NCBI RefSeq assembly: GCF_018449725.1
Contig: NZ_JAAVVC010000010.1
Span: 124,001-188,000 of the forward strand
Direction of reading: 5' to 3'
Length of the DNA stretch: 64,000 nt
Source of the DNA: Pseudomonas sp. dw_612
Lineage (GTDB): Bacteria > Pseudomonadota > Gammaproteobacteria > Pseudomonadales > Pseudomonadaceae
Part shown: positions 25,243 to 32,240 of the stretch, one piece after another
Position numbering within the stretch: position 1 is the stretch's first letter
How the letters are laid out: every line of letters begins with the position of its first letter
Notes under the pieces: model-generated
Told to the model about the DNA's origin: nothing
Databases searched by the model: none
Seen by the model: only the letters and a program-made list of their open reading frames with translations
Position numbers and translations under genes: made by a program

Positions 25243-26539
25243 AACCGAGAATTCCATGTCTGCCAATCACAGCAACATCCAGCCACCCAAGCGCACGGCG
25301 GAGCTCGAAGAGCTGCTGATCGATGCCGAGGCCGATGACGAACAAGTCCAGCAAAGTCACCCGATTCTGCGGCGGCCGTGGTTGTTGTTGCTGGGCTTGA
25401 TTCTGGTGGCGCTGAACCTGCGCCCGGCGTTGTCGAGCATGGCGCCGATGCTCAGCGAGGTGTCGAAGAGCCTCGGTTTGTCCGCGGCCCAGGCCGGTTT
25501 GCTGACCACGTTGCCGGTGCTTTGCCTGGGGTTGTTCGCGCCGCTGGCGCCGATCCTGGCCCGGCGTTTCGGCGCCGAGCGCGTGGTGCTGGGGATTTTG
25601 CTGGTGTTGGCCGGCGGAATCATCCTGCGCAGTTCCTTCGGTGAAATCGGCCTGTTCGCGGGTAGTGTGTTGGCCGGCGCCAGCATCGGCGTGATTGGCG
25701 TGTTGCTGCCGGGGATCGTCAAGCGCGACTTCCCGAAACAGGCCGGCACCATGACCGGCGTCTACACCATGGCCCTGTGCCTGGGCGCGGCGATGGCGGC
25801 GGGCGCGACCGTGCCGTTGAGCGAACATCTCGACAAGAGCTGGGCGTTGGGTTTGGGTTTCTGGGTGGTTCCGGCGGTGGTCGCGGCGATTTTCTGGTTG
25901 CCGCAAGTGGGGCAGAAACACGGCTCGCATAACGTGGCCTATCGGGTTCGTGGTCTGCTGCGTGATCCGTTGGCTTGGCAAGTGACGCTTTACATGGGCC
26001 TGCAATCGTCCTTGGCCTACATCGTGTTCGGCTGGTTGCCGTCGATCCTGATCGGCCGTGGACTGACGCCAACCCAGGCGGGGCTCGTACTGTCGGGTTC
26101 GGTGATCATCCAGCTGGCCAGTTCCCTCGCCGCGCCGTGGCTGGCAACCCGGGGCAAGGATCAGCGACTGTCGATTGTGATCGTCATGTTGCTGACCCTC
26201 GGTGGCTTGTTCGGCTGTCTCTATGCGCCGATCGAAGGCCTGTGGGGCTGGGCGATCCTGCTGGGTCTGGGGCAGGGCGGTACGTTCAGCCTGGCGTTGA
26301 CCTTGATCGTGCTGCGCTCGCGGGATTCCCACGTGGCCGCCAACCTGTCGAGCATGGCTCAGGGTTTCGGTTACACCCTGGCGTCCATGGGGCCGTTCGC
26401 GGTCGGCATCGTTCACGACTGGACCGGCGGCTGGAACGCGTTGGGCTGGATCTTCGGCATCATCGGTTTCGGCGCGATCATCGCCGGTCTCGGTGCCGGC
26501 CGTTCGCTGTACGTTCAAGTGCACAGCGAAAAAATCTGA
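25232..26539 (+). CDS. CynX/NimT-family MFS transporter
   Basis: Major facilitator with about 12 membrane helices (435 aa). Typical CynX/YycB features are WLLLLGLILVALNLRPALSSMAPML, LGLFAPLAPILARRFGAERVV, and HVAANLSSMAQGFGYTLASMGPF. Family members export or import small molecules such as cyanate or nitroimidazoles; the substrate here is unknown. The ATG at 25232 overlaps the GntR stop by 11 bases and has GAGG about 10 bases upstream; ATG 25256 is an alternative. The cytosolic N-terminus is long and acidic. Confidence 0.85.
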   Translation: MNLETENSMSANHSNIQPPKRTAELEELLIDAEADDEQVQQSHPILRRPWLLLLGLILVALNLRPALSSMAPMLSEVSKSLGLSAAQAGLLTTLPVLCLGLFAPLAPILARRFGAERVVLGILLVLAGGIILRSSFGEIGLFAGSVLAGASIGVIGVLLPGIVKRDFPKQAGTMTGVYTMALCLGAAMAAGATVPLSEHLDKSWALGLGFWVVPAVVAAIFWLPQVGQKHGSHNVAYRVRGLLRDPLAWQVTLYMGLQSSLAYIVFGWLPSILIGRGLTPTQAGLVLSGSVIIQLASSLAAPWLATRGKDQRLSIVIVMLLTLGGLFGCLYAPIEGLWGWAILLGLGQGGTFSLALTLIVLRSRDSHVAANLSSMAQGFGYTLASMGPFAVGIVHDWTGGWNALGWIFGIIGFGAIIAGLGAGRSLYVQVHSEKI

Positions 26540-26653
26540 CAGCCCTCGCACTATCGGTATTCGGCCCGCGAATGCCGATAGTTTTCCGCGCATTTGCAGA
26601 CTATCGTGCAGGCAATCTTTTGTAGCCATTTTGCAACTGCACGGAGCTTGCCC

Positions 26654-27124
26654 ATGAGTGATGCCCACAACGCCTTGATCAACCGTTTCTACCAGGCTTT
26701 CCAGCGGCTGGATGCCGAGGCCATGGCCGCCTGCTACACCGACGACGTGGTGTTCAGTGATCCGGCGTTCGGCGAATTGCGCGGCCAACAGGCCGGCGAC
26801 ATGTGGCGCATGCTCACGACCCGTGCGAAAGACTTTTCCCTGACCTTCGATAACATCCGCAGCGACGAGCGCACCGGCGGCGCGCATTGGGTGGCGACGT
26901 ACCTGTTCAGCCAGACCGGCAATACCGTGGTCAACGACATTCAGGCGCGTTTCGTGTTTCGCGATGGCAAGATTTGCGAGCATCACGACAGCTTCGATCT
27001 GTGGCGCTGGTCGCGTCAGGCGCTGGGCACCAAAGGCCTGTTGCTGGGCTGGACGCCGCTGGTGCGCAACGCGGTTCGCGCCCAGGCCTTGAAGGGGCTG
27101 AAGGCATTTCAGGCCAGTCGCTGA
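26654..27124 (+). CDS. NTF2-like (SnoaL-type) protein
   Basis: 156-aa protein with the NTF2 fold pattern: HNALINRFYQAFQRLDAEAMAACYTDDVVFSDPAFGEL, then GAHWVATYLF and ICEHHDSFDLWRWSRQALG. Such proteins are small cone-shaped enzymes or ligand-binding proteins of varied function; no specific role can be assigned. I start at ATG 26654, 7 bases after GGAG. Separated from the transporter gene by 114 bases. Confidence 0.8.
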   Translation: MSDAHNALINRFYQAFQRLDAEAMAACYTDDVVFSDPAFGELRGQQAGDMWRMLTTRAKDFSLTFDNIRSDERTGGAHWVATYLFSQTGNTVVNDIQARFVFRDGKICEHHDSFDLWRWSRQALGTKGLLLGWTPLVRNAVRAQALKGLKAFQASR

Positions 27125-27164
27125 TAAGATCGCGGCTTGTTTCCCAGCAAGCCATGATCGTCAC

Positions 27165-27461
27165 GTGAACACCCCGAGCGAAATCCCCGCCGATACCCCA
27201 GTGAGCAAGCCCTGGTTCGTCTACCTCGTTCGCGCGGCCAACGGTTCGCTTTACTGCGGGGTCAGCGACGATCCGGTGCGCCGGTTTGCCAAACACCAGA
27301 GCGGCAAGGGCGCACGGTTTTTCCTGTCCAGCCCCGCGATGGCGTTGGTCTATACCGAAATCTGCCGCGATAAAAGCGAAGCGCTGCGCCAGGAACGGCT
27401 GATCAAAAAACTCAAGAAAAGCGCCAAGGAATGCCTGGTGCTGACTTATCAATCTGACTGA
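27165..27461 (+). CDS. GIY-YIG nuclease-superfamily protein (YhbQ/UPF0213-like)
   Basis: 98-aa single-domain protein. The GIY-YIG strands are FVYLVRAANGSLYCGVSDD, followed by the conserved Arg helix PVRRFAKHQSGKGARF and the Glu-bearing helix SEALRQERLIKKLKK. Start GTG at 27165. YhbQ-like proteins act on DNA in vitro in E. coli; the biological role is unclear. Confidence 0.88.
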   Translation: MNTPSEIPADTPVSKPWFVYLVRAANGSLYCGVSDDPVRRFAKHQSGKGARFFLSSPAMALVYTEICRDKSEALRQERLIKKLKKSAKECLVLTYQSD

Positions 27462-27545
27462 TAAGTGCCCATTAGGCGGATCCGTAGGCCGCTCACCGAT
27501 TGCGCGCTAAGCTGCCAGCTCCTTATCCGAGCAGCGGAGCCGAGC

Positions 27546-28481
27546 ATGTCAGAGTTGATTCTTCACAATTACCCGACGTCCCCCTTTGCCGAAAAGGCCC
27601 GCCTGCTGCTGGGGTTCAAAGGGCTGTCGTGGCGTTCGGTGAAGATCTCGCCGGTGATGCCGAAACCCGAACTGACGGCGCTGACCGGTGGCTACCGCAA
27701 GACGCCTGTGTTGCAGATCGGTGCCGATATCTACTGCGACACTGCGCTGATCGCCCGTCGCCTGGAACAAGAGAAAGCGCTGCCGGCGTTCTTCCCGGAA
27801 GGTCAGGAAATGATCGCCGCGACCTTTGCCACGTGGGTCGATTCGGTGGTGTTCCAGCATGCGGTCAGCCTGGTGTTCCAGCCGGAATCGGTGGCGGTGC
27901 GTTTCGGCAAGTTGTCGCCCGAAGCGATCAAGGCCTTCCTGGCCGATCGCGCGGGGTTGTTCAGCGGTGGCAGCTCGACGAAGTTGTCGGCGGAACAGGC
28001 GCGGCACCAGTGGCCGACCATTATGGGGCGTCTCGAATTGCAGCTTCAGCGTGAACAGGGCGATTTTCTGTTCGGCGAGCCGTCGATTGCCGATTTTTCC
28101 CTGGCGCATTGTTTGTGGTTTCTCAAGGCAACGCCTGTCACGGCACCATTGGTCGATGCTTATCCGGCGGTTCTGGCGTGGTTTGGTCGGGTGATGGGCT
28201 TCGGTCATGGCGCGTTCAGCGAGATGACGGCCGAGGAGGCGCTGGAGGTGTCGCGCAATGCCACGCCCGCTGCGTTGCCGGATGAAGCGTTCGATGAGCC
28301 TAACGGCTTTGAGGCGGGTCAGCAGGTGGTGATTGCGGCCACCGACTATGGCTGTGATCCGGTGGCCGGTGAGCTGGTGTTTGCGGGGCGTGAGGAATTG
28401 ATTCTGCGGCGTGAAGACGAGCGGGCCGGGGTGGTGCATGTGCACTTTCCGCGGTTTGGCTTCCGTATCGAAGCGAAGTAA
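27546..28481 (+). CDS. Glutathione S-transferase-family protein with a C-terminal extension
   Basis: 311 aa, against about 200-220 for ordinary GSTs. Thioredoxin-like N-terminal domain (ELILHNYPTSPFAEKARLLLGFKGL, with candidate catalytic Ser in TSPF; YRKTPVLQIGADIYCDT, with the cis-Pro and glutathione-binding block). A helical C-terminal domain follows to about residue 235. The last ~75 residues (ALPDEAFDEPNGFEAGQQV onward) form an extra, mostly beta-rich segment. I start at ATG 27546. The substrate is unknown. Confidence 0.85.
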   Translation: MSELILHNYPTSPFAEKARLLLGFKGLSWRSVKISPVMPKPELTALTGGYRKTPVLQIGADIYCDTALIARRLEQEKALPAFFPEGQEMIAATFATWVDSVVFQHAVSLVFQPESVAVRFGKLSPEAIKAFLADRAGLFSGGSSTKLSAEQARHQWPTIMGRLELQLQREQGDFLFGEPSIADFSLAHCLWFLKATPVTAPLVDAYPAVLAWFGRVMGFGHGAFSEMTAEEALEVSRNATPAALPDEAFDEPNGFEAGQQVVIAATDYGCDPVAGELVFAGREELILRREDERAGVVHVHFPRFGFRIEAK

Positions 28482-28514
28482 CGGTTAACTGACGATTTGC
28501 ACGTTATGCACAAC

Positions 28515-28622
28515 CCTGTGGGAGCGGGCTTGCTCGCGAAGGCGGCGTATCAGTCGACATAAATGTTGTCTGACACATCGCCTTCGCGAGCAAGTCGAGT
28601 CGTCGCACCGCCGCTCCCACAT
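28515..28622. repeat. Chimeric REP pair
   Basis: The left arm CTGTGGGAGCGGGCTTGCTC is standard. The right arm reads GCGAGCAAG-TCGAGTCGTCGCACCG-CCGCTCCCAC, so it carries an insert within the palindrome. Lies between two convergent genes. Confidence 0.85.
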
Positions 28623-28625
28623 TAG

Positions 28626-28976
28626 TTATTTCAGGGCGGCGAGAATTTCATCCGGGTCATACCCGCGAATCAACGTGCCGTTCACATCAATCAACGGAAT
28701 CCCACGCCCACCCAACGCCTCATAAGCCTTGCGCGCCGTGGCATCTTTCTCGATATCAAATTCCTTGTACGGAATGCCTTTCTGATCGAGAAAACGCCGG
28801 GTCAGCTTGCAGTAGCCGCACCAGTCGGTGGCGTAGAGCACAACGTTGGCCTTGGCCTGAGTCTGCTCGGACACCACCTGCGCCGGGTGGAGGTAGCGCT
28901 CGATCTTGCCCCAGTTCTGGTAAACCACGACCACCAGCAGGATCAGCAGGAATTTCTTCAGGATTGCGTTGAACAT
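28626..28976 (-). CDS. Membrane-anchored glutaredoxin-like protein
   Basis: 116 aa. One N-terminal membrane helix (FLLILLVVVVYQNW) precedes a glutaredoxin domain with the dithiol motif WCGYCKL and the cis-Pro loop GRGIPLIDVNG. It probably reduces disulfides or glutathione adducts at the inner membrane; the side on which it acts is not clear, as the helix could be an anchor in either direction. Its ATG overlaps the yejK stop by one base (TGATG). Confidence 0.87.
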   Translation of the reverse strand: MFNAILKKFLLILLVVVVYQNWGKIERYLHPAQVVSEQTQAKANVVLYATDWCGYCKLTRRFLDQKGIPYKEFDIEKDATARKAYEALGGRGIPLIDVNGTLIRGYDPDEILAALK

Positions 28977-29980
28977 CAGTTGCGTCGCTTCAGCTGATCA
29001 GTCAGTTGGGTCGGCAAGCCCTTGATGATCAGCGTGCCGGCTTCTTCGTCGTATTCGATCTTCGAGCCCAGCAGGTGCGCTTCGAAGCTGATGGACAGGC
29101 CTTCGGCGCGCCCGGTGAAGCGGCGGAACTGGTTCAGGGTGCGCTTATCCGCCGGAATCTCCGGAGACAGCCCGTAATCCTTGTTGCGGATGTGATCGTA
29201 GAAAGCCTTCGGGCGTTCTTCATCGATCAGCTCCGAGAGTTCTTCCAGGCCCATCGGTTCGCCGAGTTTGGCCTGGCTGCTGGCGTAGTCCACCAGGGTC
29301 TTGGTTTTCTCGCGGGCGGACTCTTCCGGCAAATCTTCGCTTTCAACGAAATCGCTGAAGGCTTTGAGCAAGGTGCGGGTTTCACCCGGGCCGTCGACGC
29401 CTTCCTGGCAGCCGATGAAGTCGCGGAAATACTCCGAAACCTTTTTCCCGTTCTTGCCTTTGATGAATGAAATGTACTGCTTGGACTGCTTGTTGTTCTG
29501 CCACTCGGAAATGTTGATCCGCGCCGCCAGGTGCAACTGGCCCAGATCCAGGTGGCGAGAGGCCGTCACGTCCAGCGCTTCGGTCACTGCAACGCCTTCA
29601 CTGTGGTGCAGGAGGGCGATGGCCAGGTAATCGGTCATGCCTTGCTGGTAATGCGCAAACAGCACGTGGCCGCCCACAGAGAGGTTCGACTCTTCCATCA
29701 GTTTTTGCAGGTGTTCCACCGCCACGCGGCTGAACGCCGTGAAATCCTTGCCGCCGTCGAGGTATTCCTTCAGCCAGCCGCTGAACGGATGCGCCCCGGA
29801 CTCGGCATGGAAGAAACCCCAGGCCTTGCCTTGTTTGGCGTTGTAGCTCTCGTTGAGGTCGGCGAGCATGTTCTCGATGGCTGTGGACTCTGCCAGTTCG
29901 GAGTCGCGAGCGTGAAGAACTGCGGGTGTGCCGTCGGGTTTTTTGTCGATCAGGTGGACGATGCAATGACGGATCGGCAT
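28976..29980 (-). CDS. yejK: Nucleoid-associated protein YejK (NdpA)
   Basis: 334-aa nucleoid-associated protein; starts MPIRHCIVHLIDKKPDGTP, the family signature, and contains FTAFSRVAVEHLQKLMEESN and LLGSKIEYDEEAGTLIIKGLP. I start at ATG 29980, since the in-frame upstream 18 residues lack conservation. It lies next to the divergent HU gene hupN, which puts two nucleoid proteins back to back. Confidence 0.93.
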   Translation of the reverse strand: MPIRHCIVHLIDKKPDGTPAVLHARDSELAESTAIENMLADLNESYNAKQGKAWGFFHAESGAHPFSGWLKEYLDGGKDFTAFSRVAVEHLQKLMEESNLSVGGHVLFAHYQQGMTDYLAIALLHHSEGVAVTEALDVTASRHLDLGQLHLAARINISEWQNNKQSKQYISFIKGKNGKKVSEYFRDFIGCQEGVDGPGETRTLLKAFSDFVESEDLPEESAREKTKTLVDYASSQAKLGEPMGLEELSELIDEERPKAFYDHIRNKDYGLSPEIPADKRTLNQFRRFTGRAEGLSISFEAHLLGSKIEYDEEAGTLIIKGLPTQLTDQLKRRN

Positions 29981-30468
29981 GGGCTTCTCGGCTGATTGAA
30001 GAGAGGAGGGCGTGCTCCCCCAAAAAAGTGCCAAGTGTACCGCAACTGGGCCAGCGCGCCTCTTTGTAGGAACTGCCGAAGGCTGTGATCTTTTGATCTT
30101 GTTTTTTAAAAAAGCAAAGTCAAAAGATCGCAGCCTTCGGCAGCTCCTACGGGGGCGGGAAGGGCAAAACGCCGGTGCGCGGCGGCCCTTATGCAGTTTT
30201 TTCCCGGTTTAGAGCAATAAAGCTGACCAAATGGGTAGCAAGAGGCGGATATTTCCCCGTCTCTGTGCTAGTTTTGCCCCGTCTTACGCGAAGTCACTGC
30301 GTTAAGCGTGCATTCAGCATTTGTCAGGTCGAACCAAACCCTGATTTCGGTATCTATAACCCCGACTCGTCGCGGTTATGGCCGAGGGTGCCAGATCCAG
30401 AAGATCGGGCTCGATGGCTGACACTGCACTCTGCAATCCATATGAATTTGATAGGGAAGGAACACTAC
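29981..30468. other. yejK-hupN divergent intergenic region
   Basis: 488 bases. The yejK-proximal half carries a palindromic repeat (30065-30150). The rest, about 30200-30468, is the hupN promoter and leader. I did not find a convincing -35/-10 pair. Confidence 0.4.
30065..30150. repeat. Palindromic repeat pair (GTAGGAACTGCCGAAGGCTG type)
   Basis: TGTAGGAACTGCCGAAGGCT...GATC and the inverse arm GATCGCAGCCTTCGGCAGCT flank an A/T-rich centre with GTTTTTTAAAAAAGC. Confidence 0.87.
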
Positions 30469-30750
30469 ATGGCTCTTACTAAAGACCAACTGATCGCCGA
30501 CATCGCTGAAGCTATCGACGCGCCAAAAACCACCGCGCGTAACGCTCTGGACCAACTGGGCCAAATCGTTGCCGATCAGCTGGAAAACGGCGGCGAAATC
30601 ACTCTGCCAGGTATCGGCAAACTGAAAGTGACCGAGCGTCCTGCCCGTACCGGCCGTAACCCTTCGACTGGCGCTGCCATCGAAATCGCTGCCAAGAAAG
30701 TTATCAAGCTGGTTGTGGCCAAAGGCCTGACCGACGCTGTTAACAAGTAA
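30469..30750 (+). CDS. hupN: HU-family nucleoid protein HupN
   Basis: 93-aa DNA-bending protein. MALTKDQLIADIAEAIDAPK opens the HU dimerisation domain, and the beta-arm contains ERPARTGRNPSTGAAIEI, with the DNA-intercalating proline in RNPSTG. AAGGA lies 7 bases before the ATG. The HupN assignment follows from the neighbours yejK and rlmF, as I recall for P. putida; the sequence alone only says HU. Confidence 0.93.
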   Translation: MALTKDQLIADIAEAIDAPKTTARNALDQLGQIVADQLENGGEITLPGIGKLKVTERPARTGRNPSTGAAIEIAAKKVIKLVVAKGLTDAVNK

Positions 30751-30765
30751 GACGCAGTAATAAGA

Positions 30766-30801
30766 AGCCGTGCTCCGGAGCGATCCGGGCACGGCTTTTT
30801 T
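30766..30801 (+). terminator. Terminator of hupN
   Basis: AAGCCGTGC and GCACGGCTT form the stem, followed by TTTTTGT, 15 bases after the stop. Confidence 0.92.
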
Positions 30802-30845
30802 GTGTCTGGGATTTGACGGCTGACCCACAAACACCCCAAAACCAA

Positions 30846-30936
30846 CTGTGGGAGCGGGCTTGCTCGCGAAAGCGGTGGGTCAGTCACCATTTGAGTCGAC
30901 TGACACACCGCTTTCGCGAGCAAGCCCGCTCCCACA
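30846..30936. repeat. REP inverted pair between hupN and rlmF
   Basis: CTGTGGGAGCGGGCTTGCTC and inverse, in a convergent gap. Confidence 0.92.
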
Positions 30937-30960
30937 TTTTGATCTGAGTCGATCAGTGAC

Positions 30961-31983
30961 TCAGCCTTTGCGAACCCAGCGCTCACGCCACGCTTGCTGC
31001 TCGGACTTGGTCTGGAACGTCCAGGCTACGAAACGGCTTTGCTTCTGGCCCTGGGACATCTCCACCACCTGGCTTTCCAGCACACCGGCCTTTTTCAGCG
31101 CGGTCTGGATCGCCGGCAGGTTCGAGGCTTTCGACACCAGCGTGCTGAACCACAGCACTTTGTGCTGGAAGCTCGCACTCTCGGCGATCAATTGCGTCAC
31201 AAAACGGGCTTCGCCGCCCTCGCACCACAATTCTGCCGATTGACCGCCAAAGTTCAGCACCGGCAGTTTGCGTTTCGGGTCGGCACGACCCAGGGCGCGC
31301 CATTTACGCTCGCTGCCCTTGGTCGCTTCATCCATTGAGGCATGGAACGGCGGGTTGCACATGGTCAGGTCAAAGCGTTCACCCGGCTCCAGCAGACCCA
31401 GCAGGATGTGCTTGGGATTGCTCTGTTGGCGCAACTGGATGGCCTTGTTCAGCCCGTTGGACTGCACGATCGCTTTGGCAGCGGCCACGGCCGTCGGGTC
31501 GATTTCCGAGCCGAGGAAGTGCCAGCGGTAGTCGCTGTAACCGATCAACGGATAGACGCAGTTGGCGCCCATGCCGATGTCGAGCACCTTGACCGGCGCG
31601 CCACGCGGGATTTCGCCGTCGTTGACGCTGGCCAGCAGGTCGGCCAGGAAATGCACGTAGTCGGCGCGGCCCGGCACCGGTGGGCACAGGTAATCCGCCG
31701 GGATGTCCCAGTGAGCCACGCCGTAGAAGGACTTGAGCAGCGCCCGGTTGAACACCCGCACCGCGTCGGGACTGGCGAAGTCGATGCTTTCCTTGCCGTA
31801 CGGGTTGAGGATCACGAACTTCGCCAGTTCCGGCGTGCTCTTGATCAACTCCGGGAAGTCGTAACGACCCTGATGGCGGTTGCGCGGGTGCAGGCTGGCC
31901 TTCGGACGAGGTTCCACGGCTTTGGCCGGGGTGGCGGAGTCAGGCTTCTTGCGCGCAGGGCGGGGTGTGCGGGGGGCGTTCAT
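30961..31983 (-). CDS. rlmF: 23S rRNA adenine-1618 N6-methyltransferase RlmF
   Basis: SAM-dependent methyltransferase that modifies A1618 of 23S rRNA. Motif I VKVLDIGMGANCVYPLIG and the N6-adenine catalytic motif NPPFHAS are present; also HPRNRHQGRYDFPELI near the start. I start at ATG 31983 (340 aa); a basic, Pro/Ala-rich N-terminal tail (PRTPRPARKKPDS) probably helps rRNA binding. A longer frame adds 25 unconserved residues. Confidence 0.93.
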   Translation of the reverse strand: MNAPRTPRPARKKPDSATPAKAVEPRPKASLHPRNRHQGRYDFPELIKSTPELAKFVILNPYGKESIDFASPDAVRVFNRALLKSFYGVAHWDIPADYLCPPVPGRADYVHFLADLLASVNDGEIPRGAPVKVLDIGMGANCVYPLIGYSDYRWHFLGSEIDPTAVAAAKAIVQSNGLNKAIQLRQQSNPKHILLGLLEPGERFDLTMCNPPFHASMDEATKGSERKWRALGRADPKRKLPVLNFGGQSAELWCEGGEARFVTQLIAESASFQHKVLWFSTLVSKASNLPAIQTALKKAGVLESQVVEMSQGQKQSRFVAWTFQTKSEQQAWRERWVRKG

Positions 31984-32069
31984 GGGTGTGGTCGATTCGG
32001 GTATGGCTGAAAGTGGGGGGCATTGTCCCACATCCGCTCCTTGAGCACCCGGTCGCAAAGATCTTCACC

Positions 32070-32171
32070 TGTAGGAGCTGACGAGTGAAACGAGGCTGCG
32101 ATCTTTTGATCTTGCCCCTGGAAAGACAAAGTCAAAAGATCGCAGCCTCGTTTCACTCGACAGCTCCTACA
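32070..32171. repeat. Palindromic repeat pair between valS and rlmF
   Basis: TGTAGGAGCTGACGAGTGAA...GATC with inverse TTTCACTCGACAGCTCCTAC; the 'gagtgaaacgaggctgcg' subfamily. Confidence 0.87.
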
Positions 32172-32191
32172 GGAGAGGCGTTTGTGGGGTG

Positions 32192-32226
32192 TAAAAAAGG
32201 GAGGCCATTTCGGGACTCCCTTTTTC
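32192..32226. terminator. Terminator of valS, symmetric
   Basis: AAAAAAGGGAG and CTCCCTTTTT flank GCCATTTCGGGA, giving a hairpin with a T-run on both strands, 14 bases beyond the valS stop. Confidence 0.88.
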
Positions 32227-32240
32227 ATTGCGATGTGCCG

